This document shows positions 1-9,154 of a DNA stretch of 64,000 nucleotides, one piece after another (positions within the stretch are counted from its first letter, which is position 1; every line of letters begins with the position of its first letter). This DNA is from AWTP1-13 sp963770295 (GTDB taxonomy: Bacteria; Pseudomonadota; Alphaproteobacteria; Rhizobiales; Hyphomicrobiaceae), in contig CAVYPA010000016.1 of NCBI GenBank assembly GCA_963770295.1, positions 248,001 through 312,000 on the forward strand, read 5' to 3'. A program made the position numbers and the translations under genes. The notes below the pieces were generated by a model that worked only from the letters and a program-made list of their open reading frames with translations, was not told where the DNA came from and made no database searches.

Positions 1-1155
1 CGCAGCAAAATGGAGCTGCAGTTGCAAATAGCACTCGGCAACTCGCTGCGGGCGACCAAGGGCTGGAGCATTGAAGAGGTGAAGCATGCGTTTACGCGGG
101 CCCTCCAACTCTCCCGGGAGAGTGGATCCGCGGAGCATATCTTTACGGCGTTGTTTGGCCTGTGGAGCTGGAATTACGTGCATGGAGCGCTGGGCGAGGC
201 GCATACGCTTGCCGAACATCTGCGCGATGCGGTGAAGAACGCCGACAACCGCATGCACCGCGTTCTCGCGCAGCAAGCTATCGGGTTCACCTTATTTGCG
301 TACGGGAAGTTTGACGCTGCGCACGCGGAGCTGGAGCACGGCCTGAGCCTGTGTGAAACCAACGAGGACGGAGCTTATGTTGACCCCTCAGCGCAAGACC
401 CGCGCGTTCACATCCGGTGCTACGACGGCATGGCCCTATGGTTCCTCGGCTATCCCGATCGGGCAATGCAGGTCTGCGCCGATGCCCGTCGAATCTCTCA
501 AGACCCGTGGACCGAGGGCCTGGCGCGAACGATCACTTTGCGCGTGCATCAATTGCGCGGTGAGCCCGCCGCCGTCACCGGTCAGGCCAACGCGGCGATT
601 GCGCTCTGCGAGGAGCACGAGATCGTGCACTATCTGGGGATGTCCTTGATCTTGCGCGGCTGGGCCAGTGCGCAGCAGGGCGAATTCGAGAAAGGCATTG
701 CTGAGATGCAGGATGGCCTGGAAAAAGTGCGGGCCACTGGGGGTCTAATAACTGAGTCCTATTCGCTTGGGTTGTTGGCGGACGCATGCCTGAAGAATGA
801 ACGCTACGGGCAAGCATTTGACTTCTTGGAGCAGGCCCAGATAGGGCTGGAAGAGGAGGGATCCGTCAGCTTTTATACGGCCGAGATCTACCGCCTACTC
901 GGAGAGGCCTTTCGGCGCTCTCACCAAGATCTAGATCAGGCGGAACATTGGTTTGCCAGGGGACTTAAGGTGGCACGCGAACAAAAGGCCAAATCCCTGG
1001 CACTAAGGCTTTGCATGAGTATGTACGACCTTCACGAGCCGAGACGAGACGCCGACAAGTATCGACCGCAACTGAGTGAGCTTTTCGGAGCTTTTAGCGA
1101 GGGTTTTGCCACGGCGGATCTCGTCGGTGCCAAGGCGAGACTGAACCCTGTTTGA
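1..1155 (+). CDS. C-terminal TPR region of a cyclase/AAA-type signalling protein (5' truncated)
   Basis: The reading frame is already open at base 1, so the true start lies outside the window; an ATG at 10 is only internal. The visible ~384 residues are all-alpha and built of repeated ~40-residue helical pairs of TPR type, for example around LFAYGKFDAAHAELEHGL, ASAQQGEFEKGIAEMQDGL and YRLLGEAFRRSHQDLDQAEHWF. This composition is typical of the C-terminal sensor half of large class III adenylate cyclase / AAA-ATPase / TPR proteins, but the catalytic parts are not in the window, so that identity is inferred. It converges on the M20 hydrolase gene with about 100 bp between them. Confidence 0.65.
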   Translation, partial: RSKMELQLQIALGNSLRATKGWSIEEVKHAFTRALQLSRESGSAEHIFTALFGLWSWNYVHGALGEAHTLAEHLRDAVKNADNRMHRVLAQQAIGFTLFAYGKFDAAHAELEHGLSLCETNEDGAYVDPSAQDPRVHIRCYDGMALWFLGYPDRAMQVCADARRISQDPWTEGLARTITLRVHQLRGEPAAVTGQANAAIALCEEHEIVHYLGMSLILRGWASAQQGEFEKGIAEMQDGLEKVRATGGLITESYSLGLLADACLKNERYGQAFDFLEQAQIGLEEEGSVSFYTAEIYRLLGEAFRRSHQDLDQAEHWFARGLKVAREQKAKSLALRLCMSMYDLHEPRRDADKYRPQLSELFGAFSEGFATADLVGAKARLNPV

Positions 1156-1252
1156 TGCCGACAGCGTGTCGGGCGAGATGCGTTGGGGATCTCGCGCACG
1201 TGTCGGTTCGATTGGCCCCGCGCCGGCGTTCCCCCGCCTCTGGGTAGGCGCG

Positions 1253-2563
1253 TCAACTTGTGCGGTGTGCGCGTTGGGTCGACCCAGCCTCGCCGACAAG
1301 CCAAGCCGTAAGCACGCAAGCGCCCTCCAGGAAATCATCGATCTCCATGGCCTCGCGCGGGTTGTGGCTGCCGTTGGCGTTGCGTACGAACAACATGGCG
1401 GACGGCACCCCCGCCACGGTGAAGGTCGCGGTGTCATGGGAAGCGGGACTTGCCAGCGGCATGGTCGCGATACCGAGCGCGGCCGCCCAATCCGTCAATT
1501 GGCCTATGAGTTCGGGGTGCGAGGGGGCCACCTCGGCGGACGTGCGCGCGCCAAACTCGAAGCGCACGCCGCGCTTTTTTCCAATGCCTTTCGCAAGCTC
1601 AAAGAGCTGCGCCTCAAGCTCGGCGAGGTGAGCCGTGCTATAGGCACGCACGTCCAGGCTAAGGGTTAGCTCTCCGGCCACCTTTGTCAGGGCGTGTTCC
1701 TTCGGGTCGGTATGGAAGCACCCGATGGTAAAGGCCATCGGCCGGCCGGCCGCGTCGCTCAGTCTCCAGATGTCGTCGAGGCCAATGGCAAACTCGCTTG
1801 CTGCCACCACCGCATCACGGCGAAATCGCCTGGCGAGACCGACATGAGCGTATTCGCCCAGAATCTTCAGGGCCGGATAGCGGAAGTTGCCGGGGACCCC
1901 AGTGCCGATGCCAACCGGCATCCCGGCTTCGATCAGTTGCGGGGATTGCTCGATATGCAGCTCCACAAAGGCTTTGATAGACCCGGCATTGAGACTTGCA
2001 TCCCCCCTCCGCACAGCCTCCACGCTTGCGCCGCATGCCGCCATGTGTTCGGCAAGGGTGCGGCCCGTGTCGACACGCCTTGCCTCGAGTGCCCCCGCCG
2101 GGAGCATCCCGAAGGCCGAACGACTGCCGACGTATGAGACTTGGAACCAGACACTTTCCTCGGCTCGAATTGCCACCGTAGTGACGTCGCAGTGCGGCTG
2201 CAGACGCAGATGTTGCAGGCCTTTGCTCGCGACCAGGCCGGCAATGACACCGGCAGCGCCGTCGAAGTTGCCGCCGTTGGCGACGGAATTGAGATGCGAT
2301 CCCGTCATGAGGCGCGGCGCGCTTCGGTTCCTGCCGGCCAGTGTCATAAAAAGATTGGCGGCGTGATCGCGGCGTGTTTCGAGCCCCATCGCACCAGCGT
2401 GCGCGGCGATCAGCTGGTGCGCGAACTCCTCTCCCGGTCCATAGGTATCGCGGGTTACGCCATCGCCAACACGGCTACCGGCGCGCAGTGCAGCAAACAG
2501 CGCGGCGACGTCCTGCTTCTGGCGTAGCACCGCGTTCCGAATCTCTAAAATTGTGGGGGTCAA
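1253..2563 (-). CDS. M20-family Zn-dependent hydrolase (N-carbamoyl amino acid / allantoate amidohydrolase type)
   Basis: This is a cytosolic M20 peptidase-fold enzyme of the HyuC/AllC branch, which cleaves N-carbamoyl or ureido groups. Visible signatures are the metal-site loop GSHLNSVANGGNFDGAAG, the RAEESVWF catalytic/metal Glu pair, the dimerisation-domain strand ending GEYAHVG, and the C-terminal metal His in GSHNPRE. The usual His-x-Asp of the first metal site reads His-x-Asn here, which is unusual. I chose a TTG start at 2563 because the frame upstream (to 2656) overlaps the preceding CMD gene, whose stop is at 2586; a longer overlapping form is possible. It lies downstream of the CMD gene on the same strand, probably in one transcript. 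Hydantoinase-like genes recur at 26-29.7 kb. Confidence 0.8.
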   Translation of the reverse strand: MTPTILEIRNAVLRQKQDVAALFAALRAGSRVGDGVTRDTYGPGEEFAHQLIAAHAGAMGLETRRDHAANLFMTLAGRNRSAPRLMTGSHLNSVANGGNFDGAAGVIAGLVASKGLQHLRLQPHCDVTTVAIRAEESVWFQVSYVGSRSAFGMLPAGALEARRVDTGRTLAEHMAACGASVEAVRRGDASLNAGSIKAFVELHIEQSPQLIEAGMPVGIGTGVPGNFRYPALKILGEYAHVGLARRFRRDAVVAASEFAIGLDDIWRLSDAAGRPMAFTIGCFHTDPKEHALTKVAGELTLSLDVRAYSTAHLAELEAQLFELAKGIGKKRGVRFEFGARTSAEVAPSHPELIGQLTDWAAALGIATMPLASPASHDTATFTVAGVPSAMLFVRNANGSHNPREAMEIDDFLEGACVLTAWLVGEAGSTQRAHRTS

Positions 2564-2585
2564 TGTCTGTTTTCCGCTCAGCAGC

Positions 2586-3347
2586 TCATACCGAGGCACC
2601 CGCAAGAACCTCGCTGACAATGGCGAGACCATTGAGCGCGCGAGGAAAACCGCCATAGGGCGCCGTTTGGATGACGGCTTCGATCACTTCCTCACGCGTC
2701 AAACCGACATTGCCCGCAGATTTTGCGAACTTTTTGAGCTGGCCCTCAAGCCCCAACGCCGTGAACGCGGCGAGCGCACACAGCATGCGCTGGCGATGGT
2801 CGAGACCGGGCCGAGACCAGAGCTCGCCATAGCCGTAGCGGATTGCCATTGGGTAAAGCGCGCCCGTGACGCTATTTCCAGGAGCCGCATACCCCTCCGC
2901 TGCGCGCGTCCCGTGCAGTAGCGCCATGACTTCGCGCCCCTTGCGGTCAAGCTCCTCAGTGCTATCCATGCTTTGGGGTTCAAAGACCAAGCTCAGGCCG
3001 CGAGCTTGGAAGACCTCCTGGGCAACCGCGACCGATGCATCGGTGGTGACAAACCCCGCATAGAGCCCGGCTTGAACGAACACTTCGAGAATGTTGCGTG
3101 GCGTAAGCCCGACCCGCAGCGCGGCTGCGACAAGCGACTTCAGCGAGGGCAGGCGTTGCAGCGAGCTCAACACCGCCAGCGCACAAATTGCGCGCTCAGC
3201 GAGCGCGAGCTGCGGTCGCCCCCAAATTCCTTCATACACCGCCTCTGCCATCAAGTCGTCCAGACCCGGCACCGCCGATCGCGTGGTGTCGAGCCCAAGG
3301 CCTGCCGCGATCTCCTTGCCTCGGTTCCTTGTCGCCTCGCGGGACAT
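2586..3347 (-). CDS. Tandem carboxymuconolactone decarboxylase (CMD)-domain protein
   Basis: The 253-residue protein has two CMD/AhpD-fold domains, roughly residues 25-115 and 145-250. Each carries the helical core ending in a segment such as VFVQAGLYAGF or VIQTAPYGGFPRALN. No CxxC redox pair is present, so it resembles gamma-CMD proteins rather than AhpD peroxidase partners. In aromatic catabolism CMD converts a carboxymuconolactone to an enol-lactone, but many relatives beside LLM oxidoreductases have no known substrate. The gene sits between an LLM gene upstream and the M20 hydrolase downstream, all on one strand with short gaps. A single-domain relative lies at 41.7 kb. Confidence 0.8.
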   Translation of the reverse strand: MSREATRNRGKEIAAGLGLDTTRSAVPGLDDLMAEAVYEGIWGRPQLALAERAICALAVLSSLQRLPSLKSLVAAALRVGLTPRNILEVFVQAGLYAGFVTTDASVAVAQEVFQARGLSLVFEPQSMDSTEELDRKGREVMALLHGTRAAEGYAAPGNSVTGALYPMAIRYGYGELWSRPGLDHRQRMLCALAAFTALGLEGQLKKFAKSAGNVGLTREEVIEAVIQTAPYGGFPRALNGLAIVSEVLAGASV

Positions 3348-3367
3348 GACGCCTCTCCATTGAGCGT

Positions 3368-4252
3368 TCAGGCAGCACCCGCGGGGGCGAGCAAGTCAAA
3401 AATCCGCTCGTCCATGATGGTGCGCGAGCCGCCGGGGTGAATCGACTGGATGCACACGTGATCGGCACCCGCGTCCCAGAAGAGCTGGATGCGCGCGCGG
3501 ATGGCACCTTCATCGCCCCAGGCGACATTGGCGTCCACGAAACGGTTGGAGCCGCCGCCGGCAAGATCATCGTCCGTAAAGCCAAGTCGCCGCCAGTTGT
3601 TCGCGTAGTTCTCAAGCTGGAGGTAGGTTGCGAGCGCGGTGCGCGCCCCCGCGCGCGCCTTGGCGGCATCGGTTTCCAGCAGCACCATGAGCTCGGGGCA
3701 CAAGAGCTTGCCGGGTCCCAGTATACGGCGCGCCTGTGCGGTATGCTCGGGTGTCACGCAATAGGGGTGTGCGCCGTCGGTCATCTCGGCAGACAGCGCC
3801 AGCATCCTCGGCCCCAGCGCGGCAAGTACGGTTCTAGATGGCTGCGACGGCGGCGGGGCCTGATAGGGGGCAGCGCGCATCGCCTCAAGATAGCTGCGCA
3901 TGGTCGCTACGGGTCTACCATACACATGGCCGCGCATATCTGACACCAACGGCCGATGCGAGACGCCGAGTCCGAGCAAAAATCGGTTGCCCGACTGTTC
4001 GTTCAGGCCGCGCTGTGCGTTCGCCATCGCCACCGCATCGCGGGCATAAATATTGGCAATGCCCGTTGCGACGATAAGGCTCGAGGTACCGGCCAGCAGC
4101 CAAGCCGCGTTGACAAGCACATTGCGCCCCCAACTCTCTGGCGTCCACAGCGTCGCATAGCCACGATTTTCCAGCCGACGCGCGAAGGCTAAAGCGTCGC
4201 CCGCCGCCATTGCGTCAAGGCCGGCCCACACCCCAAGCTTGCCGAGCTTCAT
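3368..4252 (-). CDS. LLM-class oxidoreductase, F420-type subfamily (TIGR03620-like)
   Basis: This is a 294-residue luciferase-like TIM-barrel protein. The N-terminal strand LGKLGVW, the segment GYATLWTPES and the loop NRFLLGLGVSH are characteristic of the LLM class that uses F420 or FMN. It matches best the short subfamily usually annotated as F420-dependent, although cofactor choice cannot be proved from sequence and F420 is uncommon outside actinobacteria. The stop lies 20 bp upstream of the CMD start and a second LLM gene is 109 bp upstream, so the four genes from 5606 to 1253 likely form one operon. The role is probably oxidation or reduction of a small organic substrate. Confidence 0.75.
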   Translation of the reverse strand: MKLGKLGVWAGLDAMAAGDALAFARRLENRGYATLWTPESWGRNVLVNAAWLLAGTSSLIVATGIANIYARDAVAMANAQRGLNEQSGNRFLLGLGVSHRPLVSDMRGHVYGRPVATMRSYLEAMRAAPYQAPPPSQPSRTVLAALGPRMLALSAEMTDGAHPYCVTPEHTAQARRILGPGKLLCPELMVLLETDAAKARAGARTALATYLQLENYANNWRRLGFTDDDLAGGGSNRFVDANVAWGDEGAIRARIQLFWDAGADHVCIQSIHPGGSRTIMDERIFDLLAPAGAA

Positions 4253-4361
4253 GGTTCATTCCCTTCGGAGAATTTCGCGCCAGTGGATTTGGCGTAGGCG
4301 AAGACAAACTAGGTGGCGAGCCAATGCCTCGGATCTCATGAGGGGCAATGCCTTACCAGCA

Positions 4362-5606
4362 TTACTGCGTGTTGCGTGGTGTCCGAGCCTTCGGCAGATC
4401 GGGCAAGTTTCCCCCCGATGCGGCGAAGTGGGGAGACTTTGTGACGGCGAGCGCGGCAGCCGCATTCTCGTTCTCCATGATCTTCGCCATGACGGCCTCG
4501 CGACTGCGCTCGAAGACGCCTCGGTTCTCGATAACGAACCTCTGCGACCGCCGCAATCCATCGAGGTAGCCGTTGATCTCTGGCACAACGTAGCGTGCAA
4601 CCAGATCCCAACTGCGGAAGGTGTTATCGGGGTTCGCCCAATCATGAACGAATCCCACGACCGTGCCGAAACCACCACTAACTTGCAGCACGTTCTTGAT
4701 CTTAGCGACAAGATCGTCCGGCGTGCCGATGGTGGCCGCGGCTCCATCCGAGAACGCGGTCTTGTCGACCGCCTCGTCGGGCGAAGCGTAGGGCTTCAAT
4801 CCCGGTCGTTGCAAGGTTCCCAAGATGTACTCGTTGTGATGGCGCTGCAGGCCATCGCGCGCCTCGATGCGGGCGCGCTCGCGCGTCTCGGCAATGTGCC
4901 AGCTCAACAGCACGCGCCATTGTTGCCGGTCCGCCGTCTTGCCGTGCTTCCTTGCCGATTCTTCCGCAAACGCCCACTGCTGCGGCAGGGATTGCAAGCC
5001 CTCGTTCGACATCGAGCCAATCGAGATGATGCCGATGCCGTGCTTGCCGGCGAGCGTCATGCCGGAGGGGCTGATCTGCGAGGCGACGACAAAGGGCATA
5101 TCCTCTTGCAACGGCAGCAGCTGCAGCGCTGCATCCTGCAGCGTGAACCATTCGCTCTTGAGCGTCACCCGTTCGCCCTTGAACAGGCGACGGATGACGC
5201 CGATGGCCTCATCTTGGCGATCGCGTTGGACCATCGGGTCTATGCCGAGCGTGTGCGCGTCTGAGGCCAGCGCACCAGGTCCAGAACCGAAAATGGCCCG
5301 CCCTCCCGTCATGTAGTCGAGCTGCACCATGCGCTGGGCAACATTGTAGGGATGGTGGTAGGGCAGCGAGATCACCCCGGTACCTAGCCGAATGCGTTTG
5401 GAGCGCTCGCCCGCGGCCGCCAAAAACATCTCCGGTGAAGCAATCATCTCCCAACCGCTCGAGTGGTGCTCGCCGCACCAGAATTCGTCGAAGCCGAGCC
5501 GATCGAGGTGCTCCACGAAATCAAGATCGCGCCTAAACTGCAGCATCGGATGTTCGCCGAGGGGATGATGCGGGGCGAGAAAGGCGCCAAAGCGTAGCCG
5601 CGGCAT
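4362..5606 (-). CDS. LLM-class flavin-dependent monooxygenase (limonene monooxygenase-like)
   Basis: The protein has 414 residues and the bacterial luciferase TIM-barrel fold. Motifs include FGAFLAPHHPLGEHP at the N-terminus, DEFWCGEHHSSGWE, RIRLGTGVISLPYHHP and GRAIFGSGPGAL, the pattern of the LimB/long-chain LLM monooxygenase group that takes FMNH2 from a separate reductase. No reductase gene is seen nearby. It is the first gene of a probable four-gene operon running left (LLM, LLM, CMD, M20). Its ATG is separated by 299 bp from the divergent BNR gene, so that gap should hold both promoters. The substrate is unknown; ring or terpene-like carbonyl chemistry is suggested by family only. Confidence 0.8.
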   Translation of the reverse strand: MPRLRFGAFLAPHHPLGEHPMLQFRRDLDFVEHLDRLGFDEFWCGEHHSSGWEMIASPEMFLAAAGERSKRIRLGTGVISLPYHHPYNVAQRMVQLDYMTGGRAIFGSGPGALASDAHTLGIDPMVQRDRQDEAIGVIRRLFKGERVTLKSEWFTLQDAALQLLPLQEDMPFVVASQISPSGMTLAGKHGIGIISIGSMSNEGLQSLPQQWAFAEESARKHGKTADRQQWRVLLSWHIAETRERARIEARDGLQRHHNEYILGTLQRPGLKPYASPDEAVDKTAFSDGAAATIGTPDDLVAKIKNVLQVSGGFGTVVGFVHDWANPDNTFRSWDLVARYVVPEINGYLDGLRRSQRFVIENRGVFERSREAVMAKIMENENAAAALAVTKSPHFAASGGNLPDLPKARTPRNTQ

Positions 5607-5905
5607 CGTGAGTGCTCCTGGATTGCCTTTTTTCTGATTTTCGGTTGGCTCGTAGCCACGTTAGGTGCGCTCTTAGCCCAGGACAAGCCCCTGGGTGCGC
5701 CGGCGACTGAGCGGAGAGCTGCGGCGGAGCAATAGCCTGGAGCAGTGGTCTAAAGTAGGTGACCCCGCGCCAACGCTGAAAGCGTCTGGCACTTGCCGCA
5801 ACGACTGATCTTTTGTCGGCCACCGCTGCGCCCGGATCACGACCGCGATAGCCGGCAACGCCCAGATGTCCTAGCATACAGCCGTGAGCATAGGAGGGTT
5901 GTCCC
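5607..5905. other. Divergent intergenic region
   Basis: This gap separates the leftward LLM operon from the rightward BNR gene. I see a good ribosome-binding site (aggaggg) just before the ATG at 5906 but no clear repeat, operator or small gene. Promoters for both directions must lie here. Confidence 0.5.
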
Positions 5906-6959
5906 ATGACAGCGCAATCGAACATCTACGCTGGCGTAGCGGGCTATGTCGGACGTCCTGATGAGAAAGGCAGTGTCGGTGTTTTCCGGCGCGGCGTTGC
6001 GGCCGACAAATGGAGCCATGTTCTGACGCACCTGGAAACCCACACCGTCCTTGTGCATCCCACGGATCCGGCGATGGTATTTGCCGGAACTGTCGATGGC
6101 GTCTGGCGCAGCAAGGATCACGGTGCGACGTTCCAACAGGCGCGCTTTCCGGACCGGGGTAAGCAGATCTGGTCCTTCCTGGTGGATTTAAGGGATGACA
6201 AACGAATATACGCTGGAGCATCGCCGCTCGATGTCTATCGCAGTGATGACGGGGGCGAGAGCTGGCAACGTCTCCCCAGACCGGGCCTCAAAGATCGTGC
6301 CAGCGCGCCGTTCTCCGTGCGCGTTATGCGCATGGCGCAACATCCCGAAAGACCCGACGAAATCTATGCTGCGCTGGAGGTGAATGGGGTCATACGCACG
6401 ACCGACAGCGGCGAGACCTGGGAGGATTGCAGCGCCGATTTGATTCGTTTGTCGGAGTTACCGCATCTCAAAAGCAAGATCGTCTCGGACACCTTCGCCG
6501 AGGGAATGCTCGATGGTCACGCCATCGCCATCAGCTCGGCCGATCCCGAGGCTGTGGTGCTCGCTTGCCGAATGGGCCTATTTCGTTCGACCGACCGTGG
6601 TAGGACATGGCAGGACATGGAGATGAAGAAATTCTCGCCTGTTACCTATGGGCGCGACGTGAAAGTCGCGGCGCACGATCCAAAGACGATGTATTGCGCC
6701 CTAAGCGTTGCCGCGGCGAGCAAAAATGGCGGCGTCTATCGTAGCAACGATGCAGGTCGGTCCTGGCAGCGCTTCGACAAGGTCGATGCGCACGGCACAA
6801 TCATGTCGGTCGCTCTGCATCCGTCGGATGCCAACCAAGTTTACATCGGCGCTCGCTATCAAGGCGAGATCTTCGGCACGCAGGACGGAGGTGAAGTCCT
6901 GGACTGCGATGCCGCTGCCGGGGTCGGTGAAAGACATCTACTGCGTCGCCTGCGGCTAG
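5906..6959 (+). CDS. BNR-repeat / sialidase-like beta-propeller protein, frameshifted near its end
   Basis: The first ~330 residues contain six Asp-box/BNR motifs (SKDHGATF, SDDGGESW, TDSGETW, STDRGRTW, SNDAGRSW and an interrupted TQDGGE), the mark of YCF48/sortilin-like beta-propellers. No signal peptide is visible. After TQDGGE near 6894 the reading frame slips. The natural ending, SWTAMPLPGSVKDIYCVACG then stop at 6959, continues in the next frame, while the original frame runs on as an unrelated 100-residue tail to 7255. Removing one base in gaag near 6894 restores the protein to about 350 residues. The function is unknown; relatives are often loosely annotated as glycosyl hydrolases. Confidence 0.75.
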
Positions 6960-7344
6960 TAGCTCGGCTCTCCCTCCCGACTGCGAGCCTTGCAGGGCGA
7001 ATTGTCTACAGCGCCCCAAAGCGTGCGCAACCAAGCACGCCGACTGGAGCCATCGCGCGGCAGGCGAGATCTCGATCCTGCCCGTGCAGAAACGCGTCAT
7101 TAGCGATGCGAAAGACCCTGACCAGTCTCTCCCTCGCCGGGGGAATCATTGGCTGGGCGACGGCGACATCGATCGGTACACTTTCACCAAGCTCGCCCCG
7201 CACGACCACGCGGGCTAGGTCTCGCTCGAATGCGAACTGCTACCTTAAAGCATAAACCCCGGCCCGATTGGACCGCGGCAATATCGATGCCGCGACCAGC
7301 GCACGGCCCGCACCCCGGATCGCGGCCAACCCCGTGCGGCCGCA
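6960..7344. other. Gap with a possible degenerate coding remnant
   Basis: No intact gene is seen. One forward frame is open from about 6961 to a TAG at 7216. It ends with NHWLGDGDIDRYTFTKLAP, then the stop, then VSLECELLP, which resembles the C-terminal end of xylose-isomerase-like TIM-barrel proteins. It may be a fragment of a lost gene. Confidence 0.3.
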
Positions 7345-7899
7345 ATGACTGACTATCAGCAAATCTTCAATGCCATCACGAGGGACCCACGCTACCAACG
7401 CAATCTGGATTGGGGTGAGCCGCGCCCGGGTCATCCCGAGGGGACGATTCGCGCCCACATTGCCGAGCTTGATCGCAACCTCGAAGCCTTGCACCACAAG
7501 CTGTCGGAACCCGACTACTGGCGGCTCAAGGTGCTCATTCACACGCACGACACTTTCAAAGCTGAGGCGACGGCGGGCGCTCCCATTAGATCAGCTAACA
7601 GTCATGCTTCGCTCGCGCGCGCGTTCCTCGCCGAATTTTGCAACCACGACGATATGCTGCAGATGTTGCAGTACCACGATGAGCCAATCGCGCTCTGGCG
7701 TCAGCTTGTAGCGAAAGGCAAGTTCAATCGGCGGCGGCTCGCCGCGCTCCTGAGCAACATCCACGATTGGGATCTTTTTCTCGCCTTCAACATCGTTGAT
7801 GGATGCACGCAAGGCAAAGACCGCGATGGCTTGCGATGGTTTTTCCAACAGGTTGCGGGCAAAGTGGCGTCGAGATTCACCGAAGCCGACATCCTCTAG
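7345..7899 (+). CDS. Putative HD-like protein, function unknown
   Basis: The 184-residue soluble, mostly helical protein has no signal peptide. Histidines and a His-Asp pair are arranged as in HD-domain phosphohydrolases: His30/His38, His68-Asp69 in LIHTHDTFK, His87 and His111-Asp112. I cannot assign a substrate, and the HD assignment rests only on this spacing. It ends about 55 bp before the amidohydrolase start on the same strand, so the two may be co-transcribed. Homologues, if any, would show whether the His and Asp residues are conserved. Confidence 0.6.
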   Translation: MTDYQQIFNAITRDPRYQRNLDWGEPRPGHPEGTIRAHIAELDRNLEALHHKLSEPDYWRLKVLIHTHDTFKAEATAGAPIRSANSHASLARAFLAEFCNHDDMLQMLQYHDEPIALWRQLVAKGKFNRRRLAALLSNIHDWDLFLAFNIVDGCTQGKDRDGLRWFFQQVAGKVASRFTEADIL

Positions 7900-7954
7900 C
7901 CATGAGCTTGCGGCGAAACGCTATTTCACTTTGTCCTACTGGAGAGGATCCACC

Positions 7955-9001
7955 ATGTCTTCTGCGCCTGCCACTTCATCCCCCACTTATCTTGCGGTGC
8001 GCCAAGATTGGTTGAATCGGCGGCAAGAACCTATCCTTGAACCGGATCTGGCGATCGTGGACGCGCACCATCATCTCTGGGACCGCCCCGGCTGGCGCTA
8101 TCTACTCGATGAACTGCTGGCCGATACGAACACCGGCCACAACGTCATCGCCACGGTGTTTGTGCAGGCGCGCGCCATGCTGCGCGCCGCCGGGCCCGTC
8201 GAGATGCGCCCCGTGGGCGAAACGGAATTCGTCAATGGTGTGGCGGCCATGAGCGCCAGCGGTAGCTATGGTAAGACGCGGGCCTGCGCCGGGATCGTCG
8301 GTCACGCCGACCTCACCTTGGGCAGCCACGTGGAGCCCGTGTTGCTGGCACACATCCGCGCCGGTGGCGACCGCTTCCGGGGGATTCGACACATCACCGC
8401 TTGGGATCGAGATGCCTCGATGGCCAACCCTGCATATAACCCGCCGCCGGGCCTCCTTGGCGACAAGCGCTTCCGACAGGGCTTCGCCGCGCTCGACCGG
8501 CTCGGACTTTCCTTCGACGCTTGGCTTTATCACCCCCAGATCGGCGAACTCGCCGAGCTGGCGCGCGCCTTCCCCGAGACCAGGATTGTTCTTAATCATG
8601 TCGGTGGACCCATTGGTATTGGTGCTTATGCCGGCAAGTACACCGAAGTGTTTTCTGGTTGGGTTGCCGCTATCAAGGCGCTGGCCGCGTGCGGGAATGT
8701 CTACGTCAAACTGGGCGGACTTGGCATGCGCATGGGCGGCTTCGGCTTCCACGAGAGGCACGAGCCGCCCTCCTCCGAAGTGCTGGCCGCCGCGTGGCGC
8801 CCCTATGTCGACGCCTGTATCGAGGCCTTTGGCGTTTCGCGTTGCATGTTTGAGAGTAACTTTCCGGTCGACAAAGGTTCTTACAGTTACCCGGTGTTTT
8901 GGAACGCCTGCAAGCGTTTGGCGCAGGGCTCAAGTGACGCCGAAAGAACCGAGCTCTTCGCGGGGACTGCCACGCGGTTCTATCGCCTCGATCTCACCTG
9001 A
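7955..9001 (+). CDS. Amidohydrolase family protein (amidohydrolase_2 TIM barrel)
   Basis: This is a metal-dependent hydrolase of the type seen in lactonases, decarboxylases and 2-pyrone-4,6-dicarboxylate hydrolase. Signatures are the early VDAHHHLWD metal site, RGIRHITAW, the His in RIVLNHVGGP and the late Asp in MFESNFPVDKG. I chose the ATG at 7955, 348 residues, because ggagagg lies just before it and the next residues lead directly into the conserved N-terminus; an in-frame extension to 7796 overlaps the preceding gene and lacks support. It follows the HD-like gene. Hydrolysis or decarboxylation of a ring-derived intermediate is likely, but the exact substrate is unknown. Confidence 0.85.
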   Translation: MSSAPATSSPTYLAVRQDWLNRRQEPILEPDLAIVDAHHHLWDRPGWRYLLDELLADTNTGHNVIATVFVQARAMLRAAGPVEMRPVGETEFVNGVAAMSASGSYGKTRACAGIVGHADLTLGSHVEPVLLAHIRAGGDRFRGIRHITAWDRDASMANPAYNPPPGLLGDKRFRQGFAALDRLGLSFDAWLYHPQIGELAELARAFPETRIVLNHVGGPIGIGAYAGKYTEVFSGWVAAIKALAACGNVYVKLGGLGMRMGGFGFHERHEPPSSEVLAAAWRPYVDACIEAFGVSRCMFESNFPVDKGSYSYPVFWNACKRLAQGSSDAERTELFAGTATRFYRLDLT

Positions 9002-9154
9002 GGCTCCGCTGACGGCGCTGCACCCTGGGGCTGCTACCGCTGCTCGCAGCGAAGGAATGACCGTTATAGTTTGCCGATGACCGCAACGAAGCTGATCCGC
9101 CAATCGGCGCCGGGACAGGGAAGCAATCGCATCAAACATGGGAGCACCAAACCG

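Noticed and set aside
6960..7255. C-terminal extension of the BNR protein
   Set aside because: The natural conserved ending lies in the neighbouring frame and stops at 6959.
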